Below, piece after piece: positions 26,803 through 35,625 of a stretch of DNA of 64,000 bases; position 1 is the first letter of the stretch, and the number at the start of each line of letters is the position of its first letter. Source of the DNA: Deltaproteobacteria bacterium (GTDB lineage: Bacteria; Desulfobacterota_D; UBA1144; Nemesobacterales; UBA2774); assembly GCA_029262275.1 (NCBI GenBank), contig JAJCZS010000007.1:246785-310784 (forward strand). Reading direction: 5' to 3'. The notes below the pieces were generated by a model, which made no database searches, had not been told where the DNA came from, and saw nothing but the letters and a program-made list of their open reading frames with translations. Position numbers and translations under genes: made by a program.

Positions 26803-26841
26803 TAGGATAAATTTACCACACTGTCCTACATTTTTGTTGTT

Positions 26842-27801
26842 TTAAAGTATTAATATCTTGCCCTTATCCATTATAGTCTTCCCGTCTACAATTACAGTTG
26901 GCTCTGTAATTACTCCATCTAAATGGCTTGCAACACGTATAGTGCCGCCCATACTTTTATTGTCGCCAAATGCTATATGAACAGTTCCTATTACTTTTTC
27001 ATCCTCAAGCACTTCTCCTGTTATTAGAGCTTTGTCGTGGGTCCCAATACCAAGCTCCGCCAAATTAAATGCAAGTTTTCCAAAAGGCTCCATAATTGAA
27101 TAGAGCTTGTCTGCAGCCGCTCCCCCCGTAATCTCGGTGGCATAGCCCTTTTCAACTTTTACGTTTATAACTTCGTTATTTAGTATGCCCACTCCTGCCA
27201 TTGAACCATCAAAAACAATTACTCCCTCTGATAATCCCTCCATTGGGGCAACGTATGCCTCACCGGCAGGAAGGTTGCTAAAATCCCCTGGATTATGATT
27301 CAAGCCAGTGTCTGAATGTCCCTCTCTTCCTTCCACAGCAAGATTTATATCGGTACCCAGCTCGGTAGTAATTCTTATGTTTGATGCATTGCTTATGATC
27401 TCCGCAAATGCGTCACTCTTCTTAGCTATTTCGTTATAATCTGCATTCAGGGTTCTTATCATCATATCCTCGGTAATCCCTGGGAGGGTTGCAATTCTTA
27501 CCCCCGCTTTGCTCGCCTCTCTTCTAGAGTCAGTATGGCTTAAGGATTTTGAAGTCGGAATGAGTATTACATCTACGAGTTTCATAAGCTCAGCTACAGG
27601 CTCGGGCGGCTCTTCTCCATTTGATTTTGGTGTCATTATTTCGGTAAATATTGCCTCTGCTCCCAATTCCTTAGCCCCCTCCCAAAGTGCATAACCAATT
27701 TTCCTTGCAGGCTCGTCAGTTATTATGAGAACTCTCTCTCCTTTTTTAACATCCATGCAGTCCCTAAGAGCTATCTCCGCTGCATTTTTAAGTTCATCCA
27801 T
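26842..27801 (-). CDS. M29-type metallopeptidase-like protein (thermophilic aminopeptidase family)
   Basis: 319 residues from the ATG at 27801, which follows GGAGG by 8 bp. An upstream in-frame TTG at 27816 overlaps that Shine-Dalgarno and is unlikely. The blocks LPAGEAYVAPMEG, EVINVKVEKG, ELGIGTHDKA and HIAFGDN match the M29 aminopeptidase/NicX-like fold, whose metal site is built from Glu, His and Asp in these segments. The protein is shorter than classical M29 peptidases (about 400), so it belongs to a smaller subfamily often annotated only as leucyl aminopeptidase. Substrate unknown. Cytoplasmic, with no signal peptide. Confidence 0.8.
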   Translation of the reverse strand: MDELKNAAEIALRDCMDVKKGERVLIITDEPARKIGYALWEGAKELGAEAIFTEIMTPKSNGEEPPEPVAELMKLVDVILIPTSKSLSHTDSRREASKAGVRIATLPGITEDMMIRTLNADYNEIAKKSDAFAEIISNASNIRITTELGTDINLAVEGREGHSDTGLNHNPGDFSNLPAGEAYVAPMEGLSEGVIVFDGSMAGVGILNNEVINVKVEKGYATEITGGAAADKLYSIMEPFGKLAFNLAELGIGTHDKALITGEVLEDEKVIGTVHIAFGDNKSMGGTIRVASHLDGVITEPTVIVDGKTIMDKGKILIL

Positions 27802-27828
27802 TAGTGGTTCCTCCAATTTTAACTATTC

Positions 27829-27856
27829 TTGTGGTTGTTATAAGTAGTATTATAAT
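27829..27856 (+). promoter_or_regulatory. Candidate sigma70 promoter for the F420 oxidoreductase
   Basis: TTGTGG at 27829-27834 and TATAAT at 27851-27856 are separated by 16 bp. The -10 is perfect but the -35 matches only half of the consensus. It lies 51 bp upstream of the ATG at 27908 in the divergent gap with the M29-type gene. Confidence 0.4.
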
Positions 27857-27907
27857 ATGCCCTATCTTAAGGTTTCTATATAGAGTGTTTTTATAAGGAG
27901 AAATGCT

Positions 27908-28909
27908 ATGTCTAGAGTCGGTCTAGTTACCCCTTATTGGAATAATATTACAAAGGAAGAATTTATAGAGATTGCTCGCTTGGCTGAGGATCTTGGATAC
28001 GATTCAATTTGGGTGCCGGAGATGTGGGGTAGGGACTCTTTTTCTATTCTTGGATTGTTAGCAGCTCATACCGACAGGATCAAACTAGCCACAGGGATAA
28101 TACCTGTATACAGCCGTTCACCTGCAATAATAGCCCAAACTATCGCCACATTAGATGAAATATCGGAGGGGCGCATGATTCTAGGTCTTGGAACAAGCGG
28201 ACCAATAGTGATTGAGGATTGGCACGGGGTTCCTTATGAAAAACCACTTCAGCGAACAAGGGAATCTGTGGAAATCATACGTATGATCCTAAATAGTGAG
28301 AGAGTTAATTATGAAGGTGAGATCTTCCAATTAAAAAACTTCCGGCTTCAATTTAAACCACTCAGAAAACACATCCCAACGTTTATAGCTGCAATGGGGG
28401 AGAAAAATATACAACTCACAGGTGAGGTTGCTGATGGCTGGATACCCTTTTTGGTGCCTCCGGAGTATCTTGATAAAGGCAAAAAGCTTTTGGAGGAAGG
28501 CATTTCTAAGACAGGTAAAAGTTCCGGTCAAATAGAGATTAGTCCCTATATTCCTGCAGCTGTATCCCAGGATGAAGATCTAGCTAGAGATGTAATTAAA
28601 GAATACATAGCCTATTATGTAGGCGGTATGGGTACGTTCTATCATCAGGCAATGATTCGCTATGGGTTTGGAGAAGAGGCAGATATGATAGTCGATGCAT
28701 GGAGTAAAGGGGATAAATCTGGTTCTATAGAAAGCGTTACACAAGAAATGGTAGAGTCCTTATCCATCTGTGGAAAGCCAGCCGTTGGAGGACCAAAATT
28801 AGATGAATATATTGATAATGGTGCAGACTTGCCGGTTATTCTCTTCCCTCCTAAAGCTTCTCGTGATTTGGTTAGGGAAACCATGCAAGCTCTTGCTCCA
28901 GGGAATTGA
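27908..28909 (+). CDS. LLM-class (luciferase-like) F420-dependent oxidoreductase
   Basis: 333 residues, a bacterial-luciferase-fold barrel. RVGLVTPYW, YDSIWVPEMWGRDSF, IKLATGIIPVYSRSPA, EGRMILGLGTSGP and the C-terminal MQALAPGN place it in the F420-dependent LLM oxidoreductases (methylene-H4MPT reductase/F420-glucose-6-P dehydrogenase-like). F420 use is the family norm and is supported by cofC at 6.7 kb. FMN use cannot be excluded. Substrate unknown. AAGGAG precedes the ATG at 7 bp. The galE-like gene follows by 54 bp. Confidence 0.87.
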   Translation: MSRVGLVTPYWNNITKEEFIEIARLAEDLGYDSIWVPEMWGRDSFSILGLLAAHTDRIKLATGIIPVYSRSPAIIAQTIATLDEISEGRMILGLGTSGPIVIEDWHGVPYEKPLQRTRESVEIIRMILNSERVNYEGEIFQLKNFRLQFKPLRKHIPTFIAAMGEKNIQLTGEVADGWIPFLVPPEYLDKGKKLLEEGISKTGKSSGQIEISPYIPAAVSQDEDLARDVIKEYIAYYVGGMGTFYHQAMIRYGFGEEADMIVDAWSKGDKSGSIESVTQEMVESLSICGKPAVGGPKLDEYIDNGADLPVILFPPKASRDLVRETMQALAPGN

Positions 28910-28934
28910 CATAGGTAGAAATCTAATGAATATT
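28906..28934 (+). promoter_or_regulatory. Candidate promoter for the galE-like gene
   Basis: A perfect TTGACA at 28906-28911 begins inside the stop region of the LLM gene. At 17 bp spacing follows AATATT (28929-28934), four of six matches to the -10. It would give a leader of roughly 20 bases before ATG 28964, which has no clear Shine-Dalgarno. Confidence 0.35.
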
Positions 28935-28963
28935 AGCCATAAATTTAATATTAGGACTTTTAC

Positions 28964-29890
28964 ATGAAAATACTTGTGACAGGTGGGGCCGGATTCATAG
29001 GATCTTGGATAGCTGATACTTTTATAGTAGAAGGACATGAGGTTGTTATCCTTGACGATCTATCTACTGGAAGGGAAGAGAATATCTCTAAAGGCGCTCA
29101 GTTTATAAAATGTGATATCAGAGATTTAGATAGTGTCGATCAAATCATCTCGGATTTTAAACCTGATGTTATAGATCATCATGCGGCTCAGATAGACGTA
29201 AGAAAATCAGTAGACAACCCTATGCATGATGCAGGGATTAATATTATAGGCACTCTAAATCTTGTTGAGTCATCACTTAAGCACGGTGTAAAGAAATTCA
29301 TTTTCGCCTCAACAGGAGGTGCAATATATGGTGAGCCTGAAATAATTCCTGCTGATGAAAGCACAGATCCTTATCCTATATCACCTTATGGTACTTCTAA
29401 ATACGCAATAGAGAAATATCTTGGCTATTACAATTATGTCCATGGTTTTGATTATGTTGCTCTAAGATACGCTAATGTTTATGGCCCACGTCAAAACCCT
29501 CATGGGGAGGCAGGGGTTATTGCTATCTTTTGTAGTCGTATTCTCTTAGGATCAGCGTGTACAATCTTCGGTGACGGCGGCCAAACAAGAGATTATGTAT
29601 ATGTGGAGGATGTAGCAAAAGCTAATCTACTAAGCCTCAGTGCCCCGGTTGGTAGCTACAATATTGGAACAGGGCTTGAAACCTCTGTTAACGATTTGAT
29701 TTCAGAGTTGAAAAAATCATCGGGCACAGATTTTGAAGTTCAATATGGAGAGGAAAGACCAGGAGAAGTACAAAGCATAAGTTTAGAAACCTCTTTGGCT
29801 GAAAAAACCCTAGGTTGGAAACCAAACGTAGATTTGGCAGAGGGTATACAAAAAACCTGGGACTGGTTTAACTCAGAATCAAAGAGATAG
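28964..29890 (+). CDS. NAD-dependent sugar-nucleotide epimerase (GalE-like)
   Basis: 308 residues of the extended short-chain dehydrogenase family. The Rossmann motif TGGAGFIGSW is at about 5-14, the catalytic Ser/Thr block is STGGAIYG, and the Tyr-Lys pair is in YGTSKYAIEKY. RYANVYGPRQ and FGDGGQTRDYVYVEDVAKAN are typical of UDP-glucose 4-epimerase relatives. It probably epimerises or otherwise modifies a nucleotide sugar for surface polysaccharide. The exact substrate is not readable from sequence, so I give no gene symbol. Confidence 0.9.
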   Translation: MKILVTGGAGFIGSWIADTFIVEGHEVVILDDLSTGREENISKGAQFIKCDIRDLDSVDQIISDFKPDVIDHHAAQIDVRKSVDNPMHDAGINIIGTLNLVESSLKHGVKKFIFASTGGAIYGEPEIIPADESTDPYPISPYGTSKYAIEKYLGYYNYVHGFDYVALRYANVYGPRQNPHGEAGVIAIFCSRILLGSACTIFGDGGQTRDYVYVEDVAKANLLSLSAPVGSYNIGTGLETSVNDLISELKKSSGTDFEVQYGEERPGEVQSISLETSLAEKTLGWKPNVDLAEGIQKTWDWFNSESKR

Positions 29891-29968
29891 TATTGAGTAG
29901 TAGATAAGAATGATTAGATTGCTTAACAAAGTTCATTGGGTATCCTTAGTTTTCCCGGAGGTTTAATA

Positions 29969-30184
29969 ATGACTAAAAAAGAAGAATTTTTATATGACGT
30001 AAGAATAGCTGAGCGAAATATCAGGGACGGATCTCTTTCTAAAAAGGATTATGAAAAACATCTGAAGGGTCTTCCTGATGTAGAAGAAAAGGGTGAGCCT
30101 TTAATTATAGAGGAAGACGAGGTTTTAGTTGAAGAAGAACTTGTTGAAGATGTTGATGGACTCATAGAGGAAGAAACTGAATGA
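29969..30184 (+). CDS. Small acidic conserved protein
   Basis: 71 residues from ATG 29969, which has a perfect GGAGGT at 29957-29962. An in-frame ATG-like start at 29936 would place that Shine-Dalgarno inside the gene and is less likely. The N-terminal half is charged and helical (EFLYDVRIAERNIRDG, SKKDYEKHLKGLPDV) and resembles small hypothetical proteins I associate with deltaproteobacteria. The second half is almost all acidic (EEDEVLVEEELVED). Its stop overlaps the next start as ATGA. Function unknown. The tail suggests binding to a basic partner or metal. Confidence 0.75.
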   Translation: MTKKEEFLYDVRIAERNIRDGSLSKKDYEKHLKGLPDVEEKGEPLIIEEDEVLVEEELVEDVDGLIEEETE

Positions 30185-30390
30185 AATGGGATTATAAGGT
30201 TGTCTCAATAGATTTGTTATTTAAGGGAAGCAATGATCATGATATTGCGGTATCGAAAGATGCTGCTAATGCCAGGAGGGCTAGTGCGGGCGAGGGTATA
30301 GAAAGTGCTCTCAAAGAGCTTGGCAAAGAATCATGGGAACTTGTTTCTATTACTGGGGAATTTGGAATATTTAAAAAACCGGTTGATTAA
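30181..30390 (+). CDS. DUF4177-like small protein
   Basis: 69 residues. WDYKVVSIDL at the start and LKELGKESWELVSITG followed by a short strand GIFKKP match the general DUF4177 pattern, a tiny alpha/beta fold of unknown role. It starts within the stop codon of the preceding acidic protein (ATGA overlap), so the two products are translationally coupled and may work together. It ends 17 bp before the convergent guaA stop. Confidence 0.72.
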   Translation: MKWDYKVVSIDLLFKGSNDHDIAVSKDAANARRASAGEGIESALKELGKESWELVSITGEFGIFKKPVD

Positions 30391-30407
30391 CTCTTAGAAT
30401 TTCTTGT

Positions 30408-31940
30408 TTATTCCCACTCTATAGTACTAGGTGGTTTAGTAGATATATCATAGACAACACGGTTAATTCCTTTTACTTCATTTATTATTCTTACTGAAGT
30501 ACTCTCAAGCACATCATATGGAATACGGGACCAGTTGGCTGTCATTCCATCTAAACTTGTTACTGCTCTAAGGGCAATTACATCTTCATAGGTTCTTTCA
30601 TCTCCCATTACACCCACAGTTTTAATAGGAAGATAAACACAGAAAGCCTGCCAAATATCATCATAGATACCTGCTTTTTTGATCTCATCCATAAAAATGT
30701 GATCAGCGAGTCTTAGAATCTCAACTCGGTCTTGGGTTATCTCCCCCATTATTCTTATGCCAAGCCCAGGTCCTGGAAATGGGTGGCGGTTGAGTATGTT
30801 TGCTGGCACCCCAAGTTCGAAACCCACAGCTCTTACCTCATCTTTAAAAAGTTCTCTTAAAGGTTCAACCAGCTTAAGGTTCATTTTCTCTGGAAGCCCC
30901 CCTACATTATGATGAGATTTAATAGTTGCAGAAGGCCCTTTGACGCTTACGCTTTCTATCACATCGGGATAAAGAGTTCCCTGGGCAAGAAACTCAGCAC
31001 CATTTATTTTAGATGCTTCCACATCAAAGACATTGATAAATTCTTCTCCAATTATTTTTCTCTTCTTCTCTGGATCTGACACACCTTTTAATTTTTCATA
31101 AAATCTTTTTGTAGCATCCACATGGATTAAATTAAGTCCCATATTTTTAAAAGAATCGACAACTTCTGCTGCCTCGTTGAATCTCATAAGCCCAGTGTCT
31201 ACAAATATACAGTAGAGATTCTCAGCTATTGCATGCTGAATAATTACAGCTGCCACAGCTGAATCTACTCCACCAGATAGACCGCATATTACTTTTGAGG
31301 ATCCTACTTTCTCTCTGATTTCTTTTATTGTGCTGTCAGCAAAAGACTTAGATGTCCAAGTGTTTTTACATCCCGCTATGTCGAATATGAAATTAGATAA
31401 TATTTCCTTGCCGAATTTAGTGTGAACAACCTCTGGGTGAAACTGGGTGCAATAAACTTTGCTTGACTCGTTTTTAACTGCTGCAAGAGGGGAGTTGTCA
31501 CTTGCTGCAATTGGGCTGAATCCGGGAGGAAGTTCCAAAACCCTATCTCCATGTGACATCCAGATGTCGCTTCCGTTAGGTATTCCCTCGAGCAGATCTG
31601 AATTGTCGGATATTTGAAGCTTTGAAGGCCCAAATTCGCGCTTTTCTGATCTCTCTACTTTGCCCCCTAGGAGATGAACTGTAATTTGCATACCATAGCA
31701 AATACCTAATATTGGTATACCTAGTTTAAAGATCTCTGGATCTATTGTAGGAGACTCTTCATCCCAAACGCTTGCAGGTCCCCCAGAGAGTATTATTGCT
31801 CTGGGTGCAGCATCTTTTATATCATTAATTGATGTGTTAAAAGGTTTGATTTCAGAATAAACACCAAGCTCGCGTGTTCTTCTTGCTATAAGCTGTGTAT
31901 ATTGAGAGCCGAAATCAAGAACAAGTATTTTATCGTGCAT
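30408..31940 (-). CDS. guaA: GMP synthase (glutamine-hydrolysing)
   Basis: 510 residues, the usual length. The N-terminal amidotransferase domain has the nucleophile Cys81 (LGICYGMQ) and the HPE block in [10 protein letters not shown]. The ATP-pyrophosphatase domain has the PP-loop [10 protein letters not shown], and the dimerisation domain ends with the conserved KPPSTIEWE. It aminates XMP to GMP with glutamine and ATP. It lies 66 bp downstream of guaB in the same orientation, so guaB and guaA probably form one transcript for guanine nucleotide synthesis. Confidence 0.97.
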   Translation of the reverse strand: MHDKILVLDFGSQYTQLIARRTRELGVYSEIKPFNTSINDIKDAAPRAIILSGGPASVWDEESPTIDPEIFKLGIPILGICYGMQITVHLLGGKVERSEKREFGPSKLQISDNSDLLEGIPNGSDIWMSHGDRVLELPPGFSPIAASDNSPLAAVKNESSKVYCTQFHPEVVHTKFGKEILSNFIFDIAGCKNTWTSKSFADSTIKEIREKVGSSKVICGLSGGVDSAVAAVIIQHAIAENLYCIFVDTGLMRFNEAAEVVDSFKNMGLNLIHVDATKRFYEKLKGVSDPEKKRKIIGEEFINVFDVEASKINGAEFLAQGTLYPDVIESVSVKGPSATIKSHHNVGGLPEKMNLKLVEPLRELFKDEVRAVGFELGVPANILNRHPFPGPGLGIRIMGEITQDRVEILRLADHIFMDEIKKAGIYDDIWQAFCVYLPIKTVGVMGDERTYEDVIALRAVTSLDGMTANWSRIPYDVLESTSVRIINEVKGINRVVYDISTKPPSTIEWE

Positions 31941-32006
31941 TGTCTATTTTGGTTGAGGTCTAATTTTAGTAATGCATTATTACAGGTAAAGATGAAGTAA
32001 ATCCAA

Positions 32007-33482
32007 TCACTCAATTCTATAATTAGGTGCTTCTTTAGTTATTATTACGTCGTGCACGTGACCTTCTCTAAGTCCCGCATTTGTAACCTTTATAAATTTG
32101 GCCTTGGTTCTGAGCTCGTTAATTGTCTTGCATCCTGTGTACCCCATTCCAGCTCTGAGCCCGCCTATTAGTTGGTAAATCACACCACCTATAGGACCTC
32201 TAATAGGTATTCTTCCTTCTATTCCTTCGGGAACTAGTTTGGCGTCTATCATCTCGTCGCCTATATTCTGAGCATATCTGTCTCTACTTCCTTTCTTCAT
32301 TGCTTCTATAGAGCCCATTCCGCGATATACCTTATAGGTTCTGCCTTGAAATAGTATTACTTCCCCTGGTGCTTCATCAGTTCCTGCAAAAAGGTTTCCA
32401 ATCATAACTGAGTTTGCCCCTGCTGCAATTGCTTTGGCTACATCTCCTGAATACTTTATACCGCCGTCTGCAATTACCGGGATGTTGTGCTTAGTGGCTA
32501 CTTTCGCGACATCCTGAATAGCGGATATCTGAGGAACTCCTATGCCAGCGATCATTCTTGTAGTACATATTGATCCAGGCCCAACGCCAACTTTAACAGC
32601 ATCTGCGCCCGCTTTTATTACTGCTTTTGCTCCATCCCCAGTTCCTACATTGCCTGCAATCAGTTCAATTCCTTTGAAATTTGATTTGGTGGTCTTGATG
32701 GTATCGATAACTCTTTTTGAATGACCGTGCGCTGTATCAATCACAATCACGTCACAGCCTACTTTAAGTAGAGAGTCTATTCTTTCCTCTGTATCAGCTC
32801 CTACTCCCACTGCTGCCCCGCATCTTAGTCTTCCCAAAGTGTCTTTAGATGCTGTAGGATACTTCTCAATCTTTTCAATATCTTTCATTGTGATAAGACC
32901 GCGAAGCTTATATTCTTCATCTACCACAGGAAGTTTCTCAATTCTAAATTTATGTAGTAATTCTTTCGCTTCTTCTAGATTTGTTCCATCTTTAACCGTG
33001 ACCAACTTTTTCTTGGGAGTCATGATTTGTTTGACTTTATAGTGGAGATTCTTTTCAAATCTCAGATCTCTGAAAGTTACAATTCCTAAAAGAGTCTCAT
33101 CGTCTTTTGTAACGGGAAGTCCGGTTATGTTTTGCTTTAGCATTATATCAAGAGCTTCTTCAACCGTGTGATTGGGACGAACGGTAAGCGGATTTACAAT
33201 CATTCCGCTCTCATATTTCTTTACTTTCTTAACCTCGGCAGCTTGCCTTGCTATGTCAAGATTCCTATGCACTATTCCAATGCCGCCTTCCTGAGCAAGC
33301 GCAATTGCCGTTTTGGATTCCGTAATAGTATCCATGGCAGCACTTACGATAGGGATATTAATCTTTATATTGGGGGTTAGATGCGTGGAAATATCAACTT
33401 CATTGGGCAAAATCTCGGAATAAGCTGGTAGTAGAAGAACATCATCGAATGTTAAGCATTCTAGAACTTCTTTGTTGCTCAT
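32007..33482 (-). CDS. guaB: IMP dehydrogenase with CBS domains
   Basis: 491 residues. The order is catalytic barrel part 1 ([13 protein letters not shown]), two CBS domains (about 95-205) that sense nucleotides, then barrel part 2 with the active-site loop [15 protein letters not shown] (catalytic Cys) and the mobile flap with RYAQN. It oxidises IMP to XMP with NAD. The ATG sits 6 bp after the lysine-rich tail protein's stop and guaA follows by 66 bp. Confidence 0.97.
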   Translation of the reverse strand: MSNKEVLECLTFDDVLLLPAYSEILPNEVDISTHLTPNIKINIPIVSAAMDTITESKTAIALAQEGGIGIVHRNLDIARQAAEVKKVKKYESGMIVNPLTVRPNHTVEEALDIMLKQNITGLPVTKDDETLLGIVTFRDLRFEKNLHYKVKQIMTPKKKLVTVKDGTNLEEAKELLHKFRIEKLPVVDEEYKLRGLITMKDIEKIEKYPTASKDTLGRLRCGAAVGVGADTEERIDSLLKVGCDVIVIDTAHGHSKRVIDTIKTTKSNFKGIELIAGNVGTGDGAKAVIKAGADAVKVGVGPGSICTTRMIAGIGVPQISAIQDVAKVATKHNIPVIADGGIKYSGDVAKAIAAGANSVMIGNLFAGTDEAPGEVILFQGRTYKVYRGMGSIEAMKKGSRDRYAQNIGDEMIDAKLVPEGIEGRIPIRGPIGGVIYQLIGGLRAGMGYTGCKTINELRTKAKFIKVTNAGLREGHVHDVIITKEAPNYRIE

Positions 33483-33488
33483 TGTGAT

Positions 33489-34052
33489 TTATCCCTTTTT
33501 TGCTCTTTTTGCTTTAGTAGCAGTTGTTTTTGTAGTAGCTGCTTTTGTAGTAGTTGTTTTCTTTGTTTTAGATGCAGCTGTTTTAGGCGCTGCTTTTGCT
33601 TTTGTTGTGGCCGCTTTTGCCTTTGTTGTGGCCGCTTTTTTTACAGCTGGTGCTTTCTTCGCAGTTGGCGCTTTCTTCACAGCTGGTTCTTTTTTTGCTT
33701 CAGCGGGCTCTTTTGCAGGAGCAGTCTTTTCTTTTGATGCTTTAGGAGCAGCAGCTCTTTTTTCGTTAGCCACTGCTATTAGTCTCGCTGGAGTTTTAAC
33801 AATCTCTATTATCTTCTTTCTCATTTCAGGAAGCGCTACACCTAACTCAATTTCTATCTCCTGCTCTTTCTCTCCCAAGTTAATGAACACGGGCAACACT
33901 CCAACATAGGTCTTTGAATCTACCCTCTCAAAACCAAGAGCTTTTAATAGTTTTTTAGGTAGAGTTGGGAACTCTATTGTTGCAATTTCTGCCGTTTCTT
34001 GAGGAAGGAGACCATCCTGGCTTACGCTGATTTTAAGAAGGGTGGATTTCAT
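33489..34052 (-). CDS. Small-domain protein with a histone H1-like Lys/Ala/Thr-rich tail
   Basis: 187 residues from ATG 34052. GTGAGGG just upstream serves as its Shine-Dalgarno, and an in-frame GTG at 34064 overlaps it. Residues 1-95 form a folded, mostly beta domain (LLKISVSQDGL, IEFPTLPKKLLKALGF, VGVLPVFINLGEKEQEIEIELG) that I do not recognise. Residues about 98-187 are almost entirely K, A, T, P and E with PAKE/KKAP/TTKAKA repeats, much like eukaryotic H1 or bacterial HctB/AlgP tails. Such tails bind DNA or RNA. The gene is directly upstream of guaB (6 bp) on the same strand. Confidence 0.7.
   Translation of the reverse strand: MKSTLLKISVSQDGLLPQETAEIATIEFPTLPKKLLKALGFERVDSKTYVGVLPVFINLGEKEQEIEIELGVALPEMRKKIIEIVKTPARLIAVANEKRAAAPKASKEKTAPAKEPAEAKKEPAVKKAPTAKKAPAVKKAATTKAKAATTKAKAAPKTAASKTKKTTTTKAATTKTTATKAKRAKKG
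33601..33639. repeat. 21-bp tandem repeat inside the basic tail coding region
   Basis: TTTGTTGTGGCCGCTTTT occurs at 33601-33618 and exactly again at 33622-33639, a 21 bp period that encodes seven residues of the Lys/Ala/Thr tail. Further 18-bp imperfect repeats (GCTTTCTTC-rich) follow to about 33690. Such internal repeats allow length change by slippage in frame. Confidence 0.75.
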
Positions 34053-34266
34053 ATTTTCCCTCACCTGTTTTTTTAAATATAGCCTTTAATATTTAAATGA
34101 AGTACTCTCTCTATAAATATAAAAAAGTTAACAATATTTAGAAATCTGAGTGAGCGGCAACACTAGAATATTTACTATTATCTGAAGTAGTTTACTTGAG
34201 TCATTATGACTTAGCAAGCTATATCTACTTATTTGCAACCAGCTGTGTTGGCGATGATAGTTGTGA
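34053..34266. other. Intergenic region upstream of the tail protein-guaB-guaA unit
   Basis: 214 bp with high A+T, between two minus-strand genes. Apart from the Shine-Dalgarno of the downstream gene I see no convincing terminator hairpin or consensus promoter pair. It probably holds the promoter of the guaBA transcript. Confidence 0.4.
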
Positions 34267-35493
34267 TTAATTTGATGATGCTTCTTTATAACCTACGACT
34301 TCTAAATTGTACTTTAAACCCAAAACTCTACCTTCAGCAGGAAATATGGAGAAAAAAGGTATGGATTCTCCAGGTTTAATATTATAGTTGAGGCCTGCAA
34401 GTTTTCTGGAGTTGTTAACGTCAATGTCCCCATTTCTTTGGTCAAGTTTTAAGAGTATGTTTTGTATAGGAGATCCTTTGAGTTCTTTATCCGTGAAGGT
34501 GTTTCCTGCATAGAAAGTATCTTCAAACTGTTTTTTGTCTGCTGCTATGTATTCGCTTCTTAACTTAACGTAGTGCACAGGTACCACAGATTCATTAGTT
34601 ATCAGCCCGGAGACAATATATATAGGGCCATTTATAGTATTCATCCATCTGGCTTTGTGCTCGGTGATTAAGACCTTTGGTGTATCGGCACTATTAAACT
34701 CCACAGGAACAATGGATTCAACAATTGTTGTGAGGACTCCTTTTTGGAGAATTTCTGCGTTAATCAGAATAACCAGGCTTGCTATAAATATTACAAACAC
34801 AGCTGCAATTGTGATCAGGGCATAAATGGTCTTGGCAAGAATTCCGGAGCTAGATTTGGGCAATTTTACACTCGATGGTCCATATGGGTTTTCTGGTGTC
34901 TTGGCTTTCACTCGGTCGTTTTCTGTAGTGTCAGCAATAGAGACATCTTCTTCGATATCTATATCTGTATTAAATTCCTCTTTGGCTTCTAATAACTCGG
35001 AGGGACTTTTTGTATCCAGATCAGTTTCTTCTAAATCAATTTCATTTTTATTAAGACTTGTGTCTTCTACTACGGCTTCTAGCTTTTCTGATTGCGTATC
35101 AGGCTTGTTATCTTCAGGTAGATCTTTGTCTATAAACTCTTCTAAGTTCTCTTCATGCTCAGTTGGAAAATCAAGCATATCATCATCTGTCTCAACTTTG
35201 TCTTCTTTTATTTCAAGCTCACCCTGGGTTAAATCTGTTGAAGTGCCCAAACTAGTTTCTTGGTTTCCATGATGCTCAGTGCTTTCATCTTCAGTCATCA
35301 TTTCTTCCTTTAAGTCTTCAAATAAAGGCGTTTCTTCAGACATGCTTCGTTCGTCTCTGTTTTCTAAGCCTTCTTTTTTGGATACGAAGAAAATGTGTCC
35401 ACATTTTGAACACCTAACACTACTTCCAGGTGGCTTAATCCTAGAATCATCAAGCCTGTATTTACGATTACAATTCCCGCACTGAATTACCAT
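34267..35493 (-). CDS. Zinc-ribbon / DUF3426 single-pass membrane protein
   Basis: 408 residues. Residues 1-35 are an MJ0042-type zinc finger (Cys5, Cys8, Cys28, Cys31; CGNC...CSKCGHIFF). Residues about 45-210 are a long acidic, low-complexity linker rich in Glu, Asp and Ser. One membrane helix spans about 227-250 (YALITIAAVFVIFIASLVIL). The rest is a DUF3426-like beta domain (HKARWMNTINGPIYIVSGLI, VVPVHYVKLRSEYI) expected outside the inner membrane. Such proteins are typical of proteobacteria-like groups and have no settled function. The gene is upstream of the tail protein and guaBA, separated by 214 bp. Confidence 0.83.
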   Translation of the reverse strand: MVIQCGNCNRKYRLDDSRIKPPGSSVRCSKCGHIFFVSKKEGLENRDERSMSEETPLFEDLKEEMMTEDESTEHHGNQETSLGTSTDLTQGELEIKEDKVETDDDMLDFPTEHEENLEEFIDKDLPEDNKPDTQSEKLEAVVEDTSLNKNEIDLEETDLDTKSPSELLEAKEEFNTDIDIEEDVSIADTTENDRVKAKTPENPYGPSSVKLPKSSSGILAKTIYALITIAAVFVIFIASLVILINAEILQKGVLTTIVESIVPVEFNSADTPKVLITEHKARWMNTINGPIYIVSGLITNESVVPVHYVKLRSEYIAADKKQFEDTFYAGNTFTDKELKGSPIQNILLKLDQRNGDIDVNNSRKLAGLNYNIKPGESIPFFSIFPAEGRVLGLKYNLEVVGYKEASSN

Positions 35494-35625
35494 TTTTATC
35501 TATTTCCTCAAATGAAATAACAAAGATGTAGAATTACTAGAGAACAGCCATAATTGAAAAACTATAGGCTTCTTATTGCTAAGTCAATACTAATTCAGAT
35601 GATTTAAAGTATAATTCATTATTAT

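Noticed and set aside
33472-33909. 145-codon plus-strand frame opposite the H1-like tail
   Set aside because: Its Ala/Val/Phe repeats are simply the reverse complement of the Lys/Ala/Thr repeats.
34826-35272. 148-codon frame opposite the DUF3426 gene
   Set aside because: Serine-rich shadow of the acidic linker; the opposite strand carries the zinc-ribbon and membrane domain.
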